64,000 nt of DNA from Carposina sasakii (Eukaryota; Arthropoda; Insecta; Lepidoptera; Carposinidae), in the NCBI GenBank assembly GCA_014607495.2, contig CP053154.1, positions 3,472,001 to 3,536,000 on the forward strand, written 5' to 3'. Below are positions 52,819 to 64,000 of this stretch, piece by piece. The notes beneath the pieces were generated by a model. That model did not search any database. It was not told the DNA's origin and was given only the letters and a program-made list of their open reading frames with translations. Made by a program: the position numbers and the translations under genes. Every line of letters starts with the position of its first letter. Within the stretch, counting starts at the first letter, position 1.

Positions 52819-54109
52819 CGCTAGGACTAAAAACAAAAACGTTATATTTCATTGAGCACATCTTTTAAATAACTAGGTGTATTATAAAAACTGTTTTTAT
52901 AATGTAAAGGAAACATTACAGTATCAATTCAATTCTTTGCGCACACCAATCTGTGTCCTAATGTAATCGCCTCGCCTCGAGATAAGCTCGTAGGTAATCT
53001 ACGGTGTCGAAGCCAAAGGCGATCCATTTACGTTACGAAGACCATAAACTGGAAATAATCTGCTAATATTAAAATGGGGTATGCGCTAAACTACTTTTGG
53101 ACTTAGTCGTTGTAGGGTAGTCAATGCAAAAGTTAACGTAAAAAGATATTAATTAGCGGTAATAGCATTTTAATTTCACGAAGGGCACAGAAGACCAATT
53201 CGTCCTTTGAACAATAATGATCACGACGCTACAAGCGGCCTAAATTTTAACTCGTACCAAATGTCACTTTTAAAACTGCCATGATCTTATTTTAGTAGGT
53301 ACCTACCTATTCGTTAGTAAGCTTTGGCAAAGACATACGTGTTCTCCAAATGTTGTTTGTTTACTATTTGTAGGTAAACTATGTGTTGACTAAGTTGTAC
53401 CCAAGTTATAATTTTGATACGTGAAAGCTCTTCCAAATAGGCAAATGCCTACCTAACTTACTTCCATATCTATGTGAAGTATTTTTCTCCAATATCCCAT
53501 ATATTTTGATTAGCATTTCACCTACAGCAATTTGTTTTAAAGTGCTTGAACTTTATTACTTATTCCATAGATATCGTTGCTATTATTTTAGGCAATACTA
53601 AGATGCGACTCTATAAGTTTTCCATTGTTCAGATAACAGAAATGAAGTCTGTGGCTCCTATACAGGTACATTTGCCAAAGAATACTGACATGGACGGACA
53701 CTGGGATTTTATTGGTCTCAGTTTACCGAGCCTGTCGTAGACGCTCCATGTGAAATAATGTGGATCGGCTACATACAGTAATTTATATTGCGTATTAGAT
53801 TTACGTGTTAGTTTTATGTAATGTTCGTTGCTCGAATTAAAAAGAGCTCCCGGTAGTCTGTAAAATGTTGAAATGTATGTAAAGAAATGTAAATACAAAA
53901 ATCCAAATCATTTTATTTGTTTTCATTTCGTGTTGATGGTTACCATATCGTCATAAAACAAAATTTAGGAAGGACATGTGAATTAATTGCTTGCCATCTG
54001 CTATTTATTCGTGTTGTCTTTATCCGGGTTAAACTAACTAAACATGCCTGCGCTGTGGGACTGCAAATCGATCCAGATAACTTCCGAACGTCCGGAGTCG
54101 GAGGACGCC

Positions 54110-54166
54110 ACGCGGCGCCACTGAAGGACTTCTATCCGCAGCGCCGCTGAAGGACTTCTATCCGCA
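54110..54166 (+). repeat. 25-bp tandem duplication
   Basis: CTGAAGGACTTCTATCCGCAG preceded by GCGCC(A/G) occurs twice in direct succession. Confidence 0.8.
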
Positions 54167-54429
54167 GCAGACAACAGCCATAATTTCCAGTGCCAACGGT
54201 GTCCAGGCACAAGGTGTAGACTCTGGGTGGCGCAAGAATGGCCACTTGGCCAGACCAGGCAGGACTAAATAGGGCGCAGTTATAGAAGCTCGCACAGGGC
54301 ACTGAAATATAGAAGTACACGGATTTCAAAAATTGAGCAAAAACAAACAAAAGTGGCTACAGAATAAATGCTACGACACCATAAAGAGGATCTGCTGTCC
54401 CGTTAAAGATACAGCATAATACATAAAGT

Positions 54430-54520
54430 CACAACCATTATCCCCCAAAAAGGTTGGGAAGATGTGTGCACATTACACACCCACTTTTCAACAGTGAGCC
54501 TATTACCTAAGTCCTACGTT
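54430..54520 (+). repeat. LINE-tail-like repeat fragment
   Basis: Shares AAAGGTTGGGAAGATGTGTGC and ACACACCCACTTTTCA with 17214-17270 in the XPO5 intron. Confidence 0.55.
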
Positions 54521-54730
54521 GTAAACGGTGAGCCCACCGCCGCCGCCAGTAGTAAAGAAACGGCATGACACTATTAATACAATGATAAAAACGAATGCTA
54601 CTTAATTTATAATTGTGTTTTATGAAATTTTATAATCTTAAACAACAATATTGGTTGGATATAGATATCACGAAGGACACTGGATATTAAGATGATTATA
54701 CTGAGGATTATACAATTATACATAATAGGA

Positions 54731-54942
54731 GCATAGAGTAGAGAGGAGCCTTATTTGAACGCAGCGTTTCCGTTTTCGTTATGTTGTCATCCTGGCTGTC
54801 AAGTGTCAAATAATGTCAATGTCATTCGGCCGTCTGTCACTTGGGCAGAAGAAAATTTCTTTGATCGACTGCGGTAGTTTTCATCTGATATTTTAAATTT
54901 AATATTATTTGCGATTAATTGCCGCAGTTAATTTTACGCGAA
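54731..54942 (+). promoter_or_regulatory. Probable Rab escort gene promoter and 5'UTR
   Basis: Immediately upstream of the Rep ATG, with repeated TGTCAA/TGTCAT motifs (about 54795-54830) and a CGGCCGTCTGTCAC block. No retroposon copy lies here, unlike six other genes in the window. Assigned by position. Confidence 0.35.
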
Positions 54943-57900
54943 ATGGACGACGACTTGCCGACCGACTTCCAGGTCATTGTAGTGGGAACGGGTAAGTGAC
55001 AATCTTCATATAAATGTACACCGGTTGCGTTTCGGTATGGACGAATTTATCGATCCCTCTACTCTGCCAACAAGACTGAATCCTATAGTTTACTGAAGTG
55101 AGGGATAGTCTTAGGTAAATATAAACTATAAGATAAATCATTTACAAAATGTTTGACCACATAAAAGGGAGCTTTGCAATATTAGAAACTTCCACCTTTC
55201 TACTGAGAAAGCAGAGGACGGCGCGGTGCAATAAATTAGTCATCATTAAAACATTGGCATTGTTTTACTTATTTTCACCGCTTCAAGTATTCTGATAACA
55301 GTTTATGATCAATATTCTGTAATAGATTCAATTAAACATATACTTAGAGTATTTTTATAAATAAAATTAGTACATAGGTATATGTAGGTATATTATAGTA
55401 CTATTAGAATAAATAAAAATGTTTTTCTATTGGCATGGTTTATAGGCATGGTGGAGTCCATAGTGGCTGCAGCATGCAGTAGGATTGGCAAGAATGTATT
55501 GCACCTGGATTCCAGTGATCATTATGGTGGTCTTTGGGCCTCTTACAACTTTGATGGACTCCAGAAGTTCATCAAAGAGGTCACCTCAGATCCAAAAAGA
55601 CAACTCCAGGTGTACAATTTGTCTGAAAAATGGTATATAGAAAAGTGAGTCAATATTATGTATAATTTGTTTTTTTTTTACCATTTGTGGCCATAAAATA
55701 TCTATATTGTGTATATTTTTCTGAAATAAAGATTTTATACCTACATAATAAAATTAACGAAATACAAAAAGGGTTATTTTAAGAGAAGAAATAAATGTTT
55801 ACTATTTATTTTGTACAAAATTTAAGTCATTTACTTATTTATTATTTGGTCAACTATTTCCATAGTTAATTAAGTCAACCTTTTCTGAAGAAAAAAACAT
55901 GGTAAACAAAAGGTAAAATAGTTGAATAATATATTTGTCGTCTATGGCCACTATCAGGGAATCTCCACAAGATGCAGAAGAGTCTAAGAGTGAGGATGAT
56001 AAGGCTGATCCTCCTAAAAAGATCTGGAGCCAAGCTAGTTTTGCTGCAGAGTATAGAAAGTTCAACATTGACATGACTCCAAAGGTAAGAATCTACTTAT
56101 GTATTTATTTTACCTGTTTATAAAGATAGTTATATATGTATAACAATCTGAACAGTTAACAAATCTAATCCTACTAATATTATAAAAGCGAAAGTTTGTG
56201 AGTATGGATGTTTGTTACTCTTTCACCTAAAAACGGCTGGAGCGATTGTAATAAAATTTGGTATGGAGTTAGCCGACACACAAAATTAACATATAGGCTA
56301 CTTTTTATCTTGGGAAAATATTTTTATCCGGGATCATTTTGACATTTTGTTTTTTCTATAGTCCAAGCGAACGAAGTAATATAATATTAATTATGAAACC
56401 CAATATGGTTTTTTTTAGAAACTCACATTGCCAAGGATTTGATGTTTGTTTTACCATAAGATTTTACTGGCAACTAAGATCAAATAAGACATTAACACAC
56501 AACAACAAGCTTAACATGATTCTTTAACCAATGCGTGTCGCTCACAATCAGTCCCCAAAATACTTCACATGGTACTTGTTTCCAATAGCTGTTGTTCTCG
56601 CGAGGACCATTGGTCGAGCTTCTAATATCGTCAAACATCGCGCGCTACGCGGAATTCCGCTGCGTGACGCGTGTACTGACATGGCTGAATGACACCCTGA
56701 CGCCGGTGCCGTGCTCTCGAGCCGATGTGTTCGCCACAGAGGCGGTGGGCATCGTCGAGAAACGGTTGCTCATGAAGATGCTCACGTCCATCGTCGGTTA
56801 TAACGAGGAGGAGATGAAAAACGAGTTTAAAGGTTAGGCTAATGGATTGATTAAACTCTGTTTATATCTTTGATTATTTACTCTACATTTATGTATATTG
56901 ATACAAAAAGTGGTAGCCAAATTGCAGAATCATCCTACAGCCATATTCATAGAGGGGCCAGGTTTTTATATATGATTAGTGACAAGTTGCTAGCTCATAA
57001 CCTGAGTAAATGTCCCCGAGTTCCTTATCAGTCTATTCAGTAGTATTGCCAAAATGAGACAGATGGTCAAAATAACAGATGGTAATTTTTTTTGCAGTTT
57101 TAGTTTTCTGCACCCTTTTTTTCTGTATTTGTTTACCTAAAGCAGATAATTTTAAAGGATATGATATTTATTTACCTACCTGTATTTCTTTGCTGGTAAT
57201 TATCATATAAAGTACCTCCTGGCCGAGAGGGGTTAGTTTCTGGTTTATGAATTTAATTGTAATTCCACACATTTTTTTTGTAAGGGCTCAATCAGTTTAA
57301 GAGATGAAACCGTTAACCAATAATTGTACCTATTTGGCAGATTGGGAAGACAAGACCTTTAAGGAGTACCTCGAGCATAAAGGTCTGACTCCAACTCTGG
57401 TGCATTACGTGCTTTTCTCTATCGCGGGAGGAGACAACAAGATGCCGTGTCTGGAAGGAGTGAAAGAGTGCAAGAAGTTCCTGATGAGTCTTGGTCGTTA
57501 TGGAAACACGCCCTTCCTCTGGCCCATGTATGGTAGCGGAGAGTTGCCGCAATGCTTCTGCAGGTAAGCTAGAAAAACAAATTCCTGTCTCTAATAAACT
57601 TACGTAGGTACTCTAAACAATACATTTTAGGTAACTAATTGAGAATTTTAGAGATTGGGGATTATTTTGGTGGGATTATTTAAATTTTATGTTCATCCTA
57701 GCTTGCAAGCATAATAGGGTAGGTTATTAAAGTAATAACTTATTAAAAAATTCTTATGTTGGTTATACTATCGGATTCTGTTCTCATCAGGTATTTACTT
57801 TACAGGTATATACTTTCATATTACTAGCGGCCGCCCATGCACGACTCGTATCAACATTGCACTCGTGCAAAGCAGGGGTTGCCCTTGAGTCACTATTCAA

Positions 57901-60900
57901 ATAACAGCACCAAAATCCGTTTCGTAGTTTTAGAGATCTAAGCCATAGAGACAAAAAGAAAGCGCTAAGATTCATTGTTTTATGAATATGTAGTGATATG
58001 TAACATACATTTAAAAAATTGTATTGATGTCATTCCTTAGCTTAAACGGTGCGTCTTAGAAGCCTTAGAATGTATAGGTATTCCAGTGCATATGAATGAA
58101 TTGGTTATTAAGAGTTCGTTCAATGAGCTAAAGTAGGGCACAAGTGTAATTGACTACTTTAAATTACACTTAAATTCCTTTATGCCATTTTACATGCAAT
58201 CTTGCCCGGCCCGTTATATTTCGACAGTGTTCATGAGTTGCGTATTTTAACGTTAAGCGAGAACAGAAAGGAGATGAGAAGATCTATGTAGATAGATTAT
58301 TGTAGATTAGAGCCTCATTATCATTGTACGTTTCCTTTCCGGTTGCATACAATTTTATTGTGAAGCAACAAATGACTAGCATAGTCTAACTAAACTGCCA
58401 TTTTGGACACATTGTTCATGTTATTACCAGTAATTAATGGCATTTATCAATAATTGCTCTTATTCAAGAACATTCGTTCGAGAAAATGGTATTATTTAAA
58501 TGGAATTTTAGCCTACGCAGCGTGTTATTAACATTTGCTTTCCACTATCCTTTCCGCGCAACGTACGCTCGGACACTATTTTCTATCAACAAACATTTGC
58601 ATAACAGCGACACTAGTTTCTATATGAACAAACGCTTAATCCTCCTCCTTTTTGATCTTCCTTCATGGTATCTACGATGTTGAACTACTTAGGTGTCAAA
58701 AATGCACCATCAATGCAAAGTTGTTGCGCTGTGGTTCAATGACCTAAATGTGCATCGCCGCCGTTGATAACAAGGCCACTTTCTAACGTTGCTTGTGTGC
58801 CGTGCCATTTGCTAATACAATAAACGCTAAATTAAAGATATCCTTGACTTTCTGGCTCCGTTGACTCAGGCCTAGCAAACAGATGAGCACACGTACAAAG
58901 GGTAACTAACTCGATGAAGTGTTCGGTTCGGCTACGTGGCACACTTTTTTGGAGTATACTGGGTGGGTAGTCGCTGCTGTACATAGCTTTTGATTTGTAC
59001 GTTTCGTTTGGTTAGCTTCGTTTTCAAATTGTAGTCGTAACACCACCTCAAACCGCAATCCTAAGTAGGTACTGTTAGGAAGTATTTAAATGTCGTAGAA
59101 GAGCTATCGCTACCAAAACAGAAAAACATTATATAGGTATTACTCATCAAAGCTGGAGGGGAGGCCTATGTCCAGCAGTGGACTTCCCAGGGCTGAAATG
59201 ATGAAATGACTTATTAAAGCTAGAAGTTAAATCTGTACATTATGAAGGAATAACTTTAGGAGCGTGTTCAAACCTCCATTTTCCTGGAGGGGAAGGGCAG
59301 AGATTTCGTATGCTACGGTCCTAATCTTGACACCCCGTTTTCATGATATTCTTTATGTACGCTAATAATAATAAAATTCTTTATTGCACGTCTAAAAGTT
59401 TGTACAATGGCGGACTTAACAGTCAGGCGGACAGTCAACCAATATTTATGGATGGCGAGAATGTGCAGGTAGTGCAATGGATAAAACAATTTTAATGATA
59501 TACATACCTACATAAAACTAAATGTTAAAAAACAAACACTGGTAACTAAGCACACTGCTATATAGGTGGTTACGCTAGGTTTAGGATATCTACTCCTGAC
59601 GCGATCTTTCTCTACAACATTTCTAATTTACCATTTTATTTGTTGACACGAAAACAATAATCGTTCTAGATTGTGCGCGGTATTCGGCGGCGTGTACTGC
59701 CTGAACCGGCCGATAGACAAAGTCGAAATCAAAACCGTGGACGAGGGCAAGTCGGTCGTCACCATCGCCAGCAAATCCAAGACGCTTAACTGCGACCATC
59801 TCGTCATCGGCATTAATGAATGTCCTAACGATCTGCTCGATCCCGAACCCGCGGAAGGGAGAGATATCTCGAAGGCGGTCTTCATTACCAACGGCAGTAT
59901 CTTGAAGAGCGAGAAAGAACCGCTTAGTTTGCTCCGGTTTCCGCCGTTGGAGGCAGACGGCGAGGCTGTGACGGTGTTGGAGGTCGGGCCGGCGACGGGC
60001 TCCTGCCCTAAGGGACTTTGTAAGTATTGTGACTTACTTGACTTATGTTTCTATGTCCCATAGATGGAGCAGAGGGCCTCCATATTTTTTTTCTTATTCC
60101 GCCATCACCTCGGTCTTGAGAGTCGCGTTTTAATTCTTTCGAGTATAGATGATGTTGATGATAACTTGTCTAATTCGTCAATTTCACTGTTCGGGGGTAA
60201 TACCTTCAAGACTGATATGGAATTTTAGTTTATGGTATTGTTGACGGCGATGCAAAAGCAACGGCTTATAACTTTAGTACTATGTAACAAGAAAATAGTG
60301 GAAAGACGAATTGTACATTTTAGCAATAACCATTGTATTTCAACTAAACCTACGGTATTCCCGTAGACCATCGAGTTAATTTTATATATCTCTGTTCAAC
60401 ATTCTTTATAAGTACCTACCACAAAAACGAAATAGATTGTAACGTGCACAATTGAACTTGTAGTCGTCGCTCTTTTTTGTGCCTACGCTTTTTCAAAGCG
60501 CCTCTAGTTTTTTGGCGACCTATTTCGTTAGATAGCTGTGACTCATCGACAGGTTAAATTGCTGTAAGTAAACGATTCACAGACACTCAGCGGACATACG
60601 AATACGTAGGTTAATATTATTCATGCAGGTCCAGTAGGTTTGATTTGAAGAATCTATTGATTGTTGATTAAAATCTTACTTTACTAGCAGTTGTCATGTT
60701 TCGGTGTAACCAACCTAATATTTTTTTACTTAGTAGATATAATTATGCTGCACGCGCGTCACGATCACGAATTAGGTATTTTGATTATTTTTCCTATAGA
60801 AAAATCGGCCCTTCAAATGGGTGGGCGCTATAAACATAGACTAGTATAAATACAAAATATTTACTGTCTTCTATGCTGCTCTGGGAGTGAATAAATAACG

Positions 60901-62925
60901 TGTAATACTTCTCTTCCCGGGCATACTGTACAAGCCAGTAGAGGGTCTTGGTGTTTTGTAGGCGATGGGCTGACCACCTATCACTACTAACCGAACTTGT
61001 ACATCTCAACTATACCCTAAAAATTGGTCAGAAGTGGCACCATGTGGTTCTATCGGCACTTAGTGCTCTGCTTACCTCGTAAGGGATAAAGGCGTGATTA
61101 TATGTATGTATGTAATATTTACTATAAATAAATATTTTCTTTATTAAGCCCAGGCGGATTTGTTTTGCAGTAGTCAAATGTTTGATGCCTGGATTAGACT
61201 ATGTCGTGGCTACGCCGACTAAACATTAAAAAATATGTAGCAATGATCTAGCTAGATACGGAATAATGGTTTTCGTTGTGCAAATAAAAGCACTTATTAA
61301 CTAATTGCTTTTGCAAGGGCATCCGACCGTGTTGGCGCGCGCTAAACTGTAAGATTATGTCTTTGATTAAACATTTACATTCGTGTATTTGATAGAATTT
61401 TAATTTCAAATGTGTACCTATTAGACTAAATTATAATAACTTTTCATTAAGTAGGTATATAATTAATCGTGCCAAATTAGTATGATGTAGTAGAAGTAGA
61501 TTATATACATGTATATGTTCACATGTCTGTGTTCCCAAATAGGGTAGCCAGTACAGCAGGATCATGAAAGAGATACAACAACCACGTTTAGTATAGATAG
61601 TCTAGAGCAGAGGTTCCCAAACTTTTTTACTCATAGACCCCTTTTAAAAGTTAACTGGCTCTGGTAGACCCCCTACAGGCCTACACCATATACAAATTAA
61701 TTGTGAACCTCCATTTTTTCACATTAACGTAGACCCCCACCGAGTCTCCTGTGGACCCCTGGGGGTCGACCTGGACCACTTTGGGAACCACTGGTCTAGA
61801 GTAAATGATGATCAGTGATAATTTGCTAGATCATCGTCTGAAAGAAGGCCTCAGTCGAGTCTTACGACATGCATGGATGATGTACTCGTAGCTGATTCGT
61901 TAGTATATTATAAGTGAAGCCCCGTATCAACTCAGGGTATTATTCATTCATCAGCGAATAAAATTTTTCCATTTATATAAAAAAAAATGACTTATCTTCA
62001 ACAGCTCTCTTACTTTCTTTTCAACATTGTCCAGTGTTAAGTGTCATATAGGTAAGTAGAAATATTAGTCTCATAATCATTCTTGAGATTATGTAATTAT
62101 ATTATGTAGCCAACATACAATGAATTACTATACACCTATAGTGTGATATTATTATATTTGCTTCCGAAAACAAACTAAATAACTCTGTAATAGCGCTTAT
62201 GATGAGTCACAGTTCGCAGCACAAACTCATCGTACTAGTGTCTCAAAAACATAGTCCCACGGATTTTTTGGAACTAAATAATGTATACGCAACAGAGAGA
62301 GAATGATAAAGACTCTAGCGCCTGGATGAGTGACTTCATCAATTCAAGCTTCAAACTACATGGCAACAGCTGATGGTCTCATAGACAAACGAAGGCAATG
62401 TCATTGGCCTCGGGTGCCTTTCACGTTCATTTGGCGCTAGAGTTCCGTATATTCTAATGAGCGCAGACAAGTTGCGTCAATTCGGCACGGAAACGGTCCA
62501 TATAATTATGTACGAGTAAATGTTTGTTATCCTTAATTTTTGCAGGACTATTAAATTAAGATGGGATGAATTTCTGGATAGATTGCCCAGACTAAATAGA
62601 TAGTATTTTTTTTTCTTATTATACATAAGTATAAGTTGCATGTGTATCTACATTATTTATTCATATATTTTGAAGGGATAGTTTTTACATCACTGTAGTT
62701 TTTACAGCAAACCCTGTCTTCAATACTAGATAATCTACACTAGAATACATCTTAAATTGAATAACTCTATTTATAAGTAACTACAGATAATTTTGTTTGT
62801 TTGCAGTTGTAGTATACTTCATAGCGAACAAGACGAAGGACGCGGAATCGGACCTCAAGCCGTATGCTGAGAAGATATTCGACATGTCCGGAGGAGACCA
62901 AACTGAAACCTCCGACAAACCCAAG
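54943..62925 (+). CDS. Rep: Rab escort protein (Rab GGTase component A), 3' end outside window
   Basis: Presents newly made Rab GTPases to geranylgeranyltransferase II and delivers them to membranes; orthologue of human CHM/CHML. Seven exons are visible: 54943-54991, 55446-55644, 55958-56084, 56589-56832, 57341-57563, 59670-60019, 62807-62925, all in phase (437 codons). The last shown exon ends at a GTAAAG donor, and no stop occurs before the window ends. The N-terminal GDI/REP dinucleotide-like motif is [28 protein letters not shown], followed by DHYGG. Later come [61 protein letters not shown] and CDHLVIG, all REP-like. Exon 3 is an acidic Ser/Asp/Glu insert that is characteristic of REP rather than GDI. 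The introns contain LINE-tail, hAT-like and Helitron pieces. Confidence 0.95.
56169..56379 (+). mobile_element. Non-autonomous Helitron, 3' end eroded
   Basis: Starts TCCTACTAATATTATAAAAG after AA and keeps the CGGCTGGAGCGATT and TTTGGTATGGAGTTAGC blocks. The terminal GAAGTCGCGGGC is eroded to AACGAAGTAAT. It lies in a Rep intron. Confidence 0.7.
59343..59475. repeat. LINE 3'-end-like repeat
   Basis: AATAATAATAAAATTCTTTATTGCAC and TACAATGGCGGACTTAACAG resemble the inverted 3' end of a lepidopteran non-LTR element. Single copy here, so identification is tentative. Confidence 0.4.
60860..61125 (+). repeat. Dispersed retrotransposon-tail-like repeat
   Basis: Longest copy of the 5730-5935 family, continuing through CACCATGTGGTTCTATCGGC to a (GTAT)n end. 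It lies in a Rep intron. Confidence 0.65.
61600..61801. mobile_element. 186-bp hAT-like MITE
   Basis: Element 61608-61793 has ends CAGAGGTTCCCAAACTTTTT and the complement of CCACTTTGGGAACCACTG. It is flanked by an 8-bp duplication gtctagag (61600-61607, 61794-61801). Inner TAGACCCC motifs repeat in both orientations. A classic non-autonomous hAT structure in a Rep intron. Confidence 0.85.
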
Positions 62926-63337
62926 GTAAAGCAATTATAATTTGCACTGGACATTGTACGAATTGGATATAATTAAACTATATACTTTAATGCTACTATT
63001 CTCATGGGTCAAATTGGCGTTCTATCTGCCGTATCTGCGGTGTGCGAAAAACAGCCATTAGCAATTCGAGATGCTTATTTACCTACTTATATGTATACAG
63101 TAAAGTAATACCCCGCGTTTATTTTATTATTTATTTTATTTTATTTATGCGTATTCAAATTTCGCGTTCAAATTCCTCGCATTACGCGAAATAATGTGTA
63201 TAAACATAATGTAGCCATTAACTTCTCTTTGGTCGTGGGAATCCTCGCGTCCTCTGAACATTCAGATTGAATTGATTTTGCAGGATATTGTACAGTCACA
63301 ATTTGTAAACTTAATAAATCTATACTATATATTAATC

Positions 63338-64000
63338 TATACTAATATTATAAAGCTGAAGAGTTTGTTTGTTTGTTTGTTTGTTTGATTGAACGCGCTA
63401 ATCTCCGGAACTACTGGGTCGAATTAAAAAATTCTTTTTGTGTTGGATAGTCCATTTATCGAGGAAGGCTTTAGGCTATACAGGATGTTTTTTTGTGGCC
63501 ACCTTTAACGAAGGGTACGTACTCTATATATGAAATAAAGTAAGTTTATGCCAAAAAAAATGCTGGGAAAAAAAAATTTTTTTTGAAAAAAAATTTTAAA
63601 TTCCTTGATCGTGCGAAATTTATAGTGTCTAGTGTTTATGTTAGTTTTTTTATAGACAGATATTAATTATTTTTGGTGAAAAAATCCTGCTACGCGCGTC
63701 TATGTGCATTTATGCAGAAAAACGCAGTCTATTTACTCAACTTTGGACCCTAATATTTTGGAAACCAGACACTTCCCAGGTATGCTTCCATGGAGAAAAA
63801 TGATCGTGATGATGAGGAGATTCCGTAGTTTTCGGAAACGTTGACGACCAAAAATCATCCTGTATATCATCACAGTGCGACCAATAGGGACGAAGAATAA
63901 GAGGAAAATGTGGAAAAAACGGGGAAAATTATTCAACTTTGGAGACTTCCGTTGCGTGCGCTGCGTAAACGGTTCAAGTTATCCAAAAAATATGTATGAA
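63338..64000 (+). mobile_element. Helitron interrupted by a MITE, cut by the window edge
   Basis: From TCTATACTAATATTATAAAG onward it matches 23706-24010 closely, including the TTTG repeat, GAACGCGCTAATCTCCGG and GGGACGAAGAATAAGAGG blocks. The match is split by the element at 63481-63862. Its 3' end lies beyond the window. Confidence 0.85.
63479..63864. mobile_element. 382-bp Tc1/mariner-type MITE
   Basis: Element 63481-63862 has inverted ends CAGGATGTTTTTTTGTGG and the complement of CCAAAAATCATCCTG. TA lies on each side (63479-63480, 63863-63864). The other Helitron copy shows the unoccupied site GGCTATATATCATC near 23867-23880, proving a TA duplication on insertion. The short frame inside has no transposase motif. 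Confidence 0.88.

Larger units (their letters stand above)
51531..54730. other. Intergenic region before the Rab escort gene
   Basis: About 3.2 kb with no supported gene. It holds inverted-repeat elements at 52258-52383 and 52695-52818, a 25-bp tandem duplication at about 54110-54166, and a LINE-tail-like block at 54430-54520. A 45-codon frame at 53603-53740 after a TTTTAG could be an exon but has no homology I can name. Confidence 0.5.

Noticed and set aside
53546..53740. Possible terminal exon after TTTTAG at about 53592
   Set aside because: The acceptor is plausible, but no partner exon, homology or poly(A) signal could be identified.
63733..63936. 67-codon frame inside and beyond the 63481 MITE
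   Set aside because: It crosses the element boundary into Helitron sequence and has no transposase motif.
1..64000. CRISPR array, toxin-antitoxin, phage or other prokaryotic system
   Set aside because: The window is intron-rich animal DNA; the repeats are transposon-derived, not spaced direct-repeat arrays.

Overview
This is a gene-rich stretch of insect nuclear DNA, almost certainly from a moth or butterfly (Lepidoptera). The genes have many short exons with GT-AG introns, and the proteins are insect-type orthologues of conserved animal genes. The spacer and intron DNA is AT-rich and packed with repeats typical of Lepidoptera, such as Helitron ends carrying GCGGACGAAGTCGCGGGC, tRNA-headed SINEs and many small inverted-repeat elements. 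No bacterial, viral or CRISPR features were seen.

Layout: (1) 667-1011 (+) copper chaperone Atox1. (2) 1306-3907 (-) centriolar WD40 protein POC1, convergent with Atox1. (3) 4000-9550 repeat-rich spacer. (4) 9771-26573 (+) exportin-5, 20 coding exons, with one apparent frameshift. (5) 26957-27865 nested inverted-repeat elements. (6) 28028-37286 (-) cytosolic leucyl-tRNA synthetase, 12 exons including one GC-AG intron. (7) 39575-43019 (+) Rrp1, an APE1-type AP endonuclease with a long charged N-terminal tail. (8) 43779-45735 (-) HPF1 with an N-terminal PBZ zinc finger, convergent with Rrp1. (9) 50614-51489 (+) an unrecognised single-pass membrane protein. (10) 54943-62925 (+) Rab escort protein, running off the right edge. 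Nearly all splice junctions were set by reading phase, and the joined exons give proteins of the expected family lengths.

The genes are housekeeping functions rather than one pathway: copper delivery, centriole assembly, pre-miRNA export, translation, base-excision repair, ADP-ribosylation and Rab prenylation. The only functional echo between neighbours is Rrp1 and HPF1, which both act on DNA strand breaks.

The most striking observation is a family of about 390-410 bp A-tailed retroposons (nine copies seen). Four have clear 12-14 bp target duplications. They share one 5' end (GATTCGGCGGGAAAAGC, with an E2F-like GGCGGGAAA), and I could not find a tRNA-type promoter in them. Every copy lies just upstream of a gene start and in the sense orientation of that gene: Atox1, POC1, XPO5, LARS1, Rrp1 and HPF1. 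None was seen in the tens of kilobases of intron. This suggests promoter-directed retroposition or retention, and deserves genome-wide testing.
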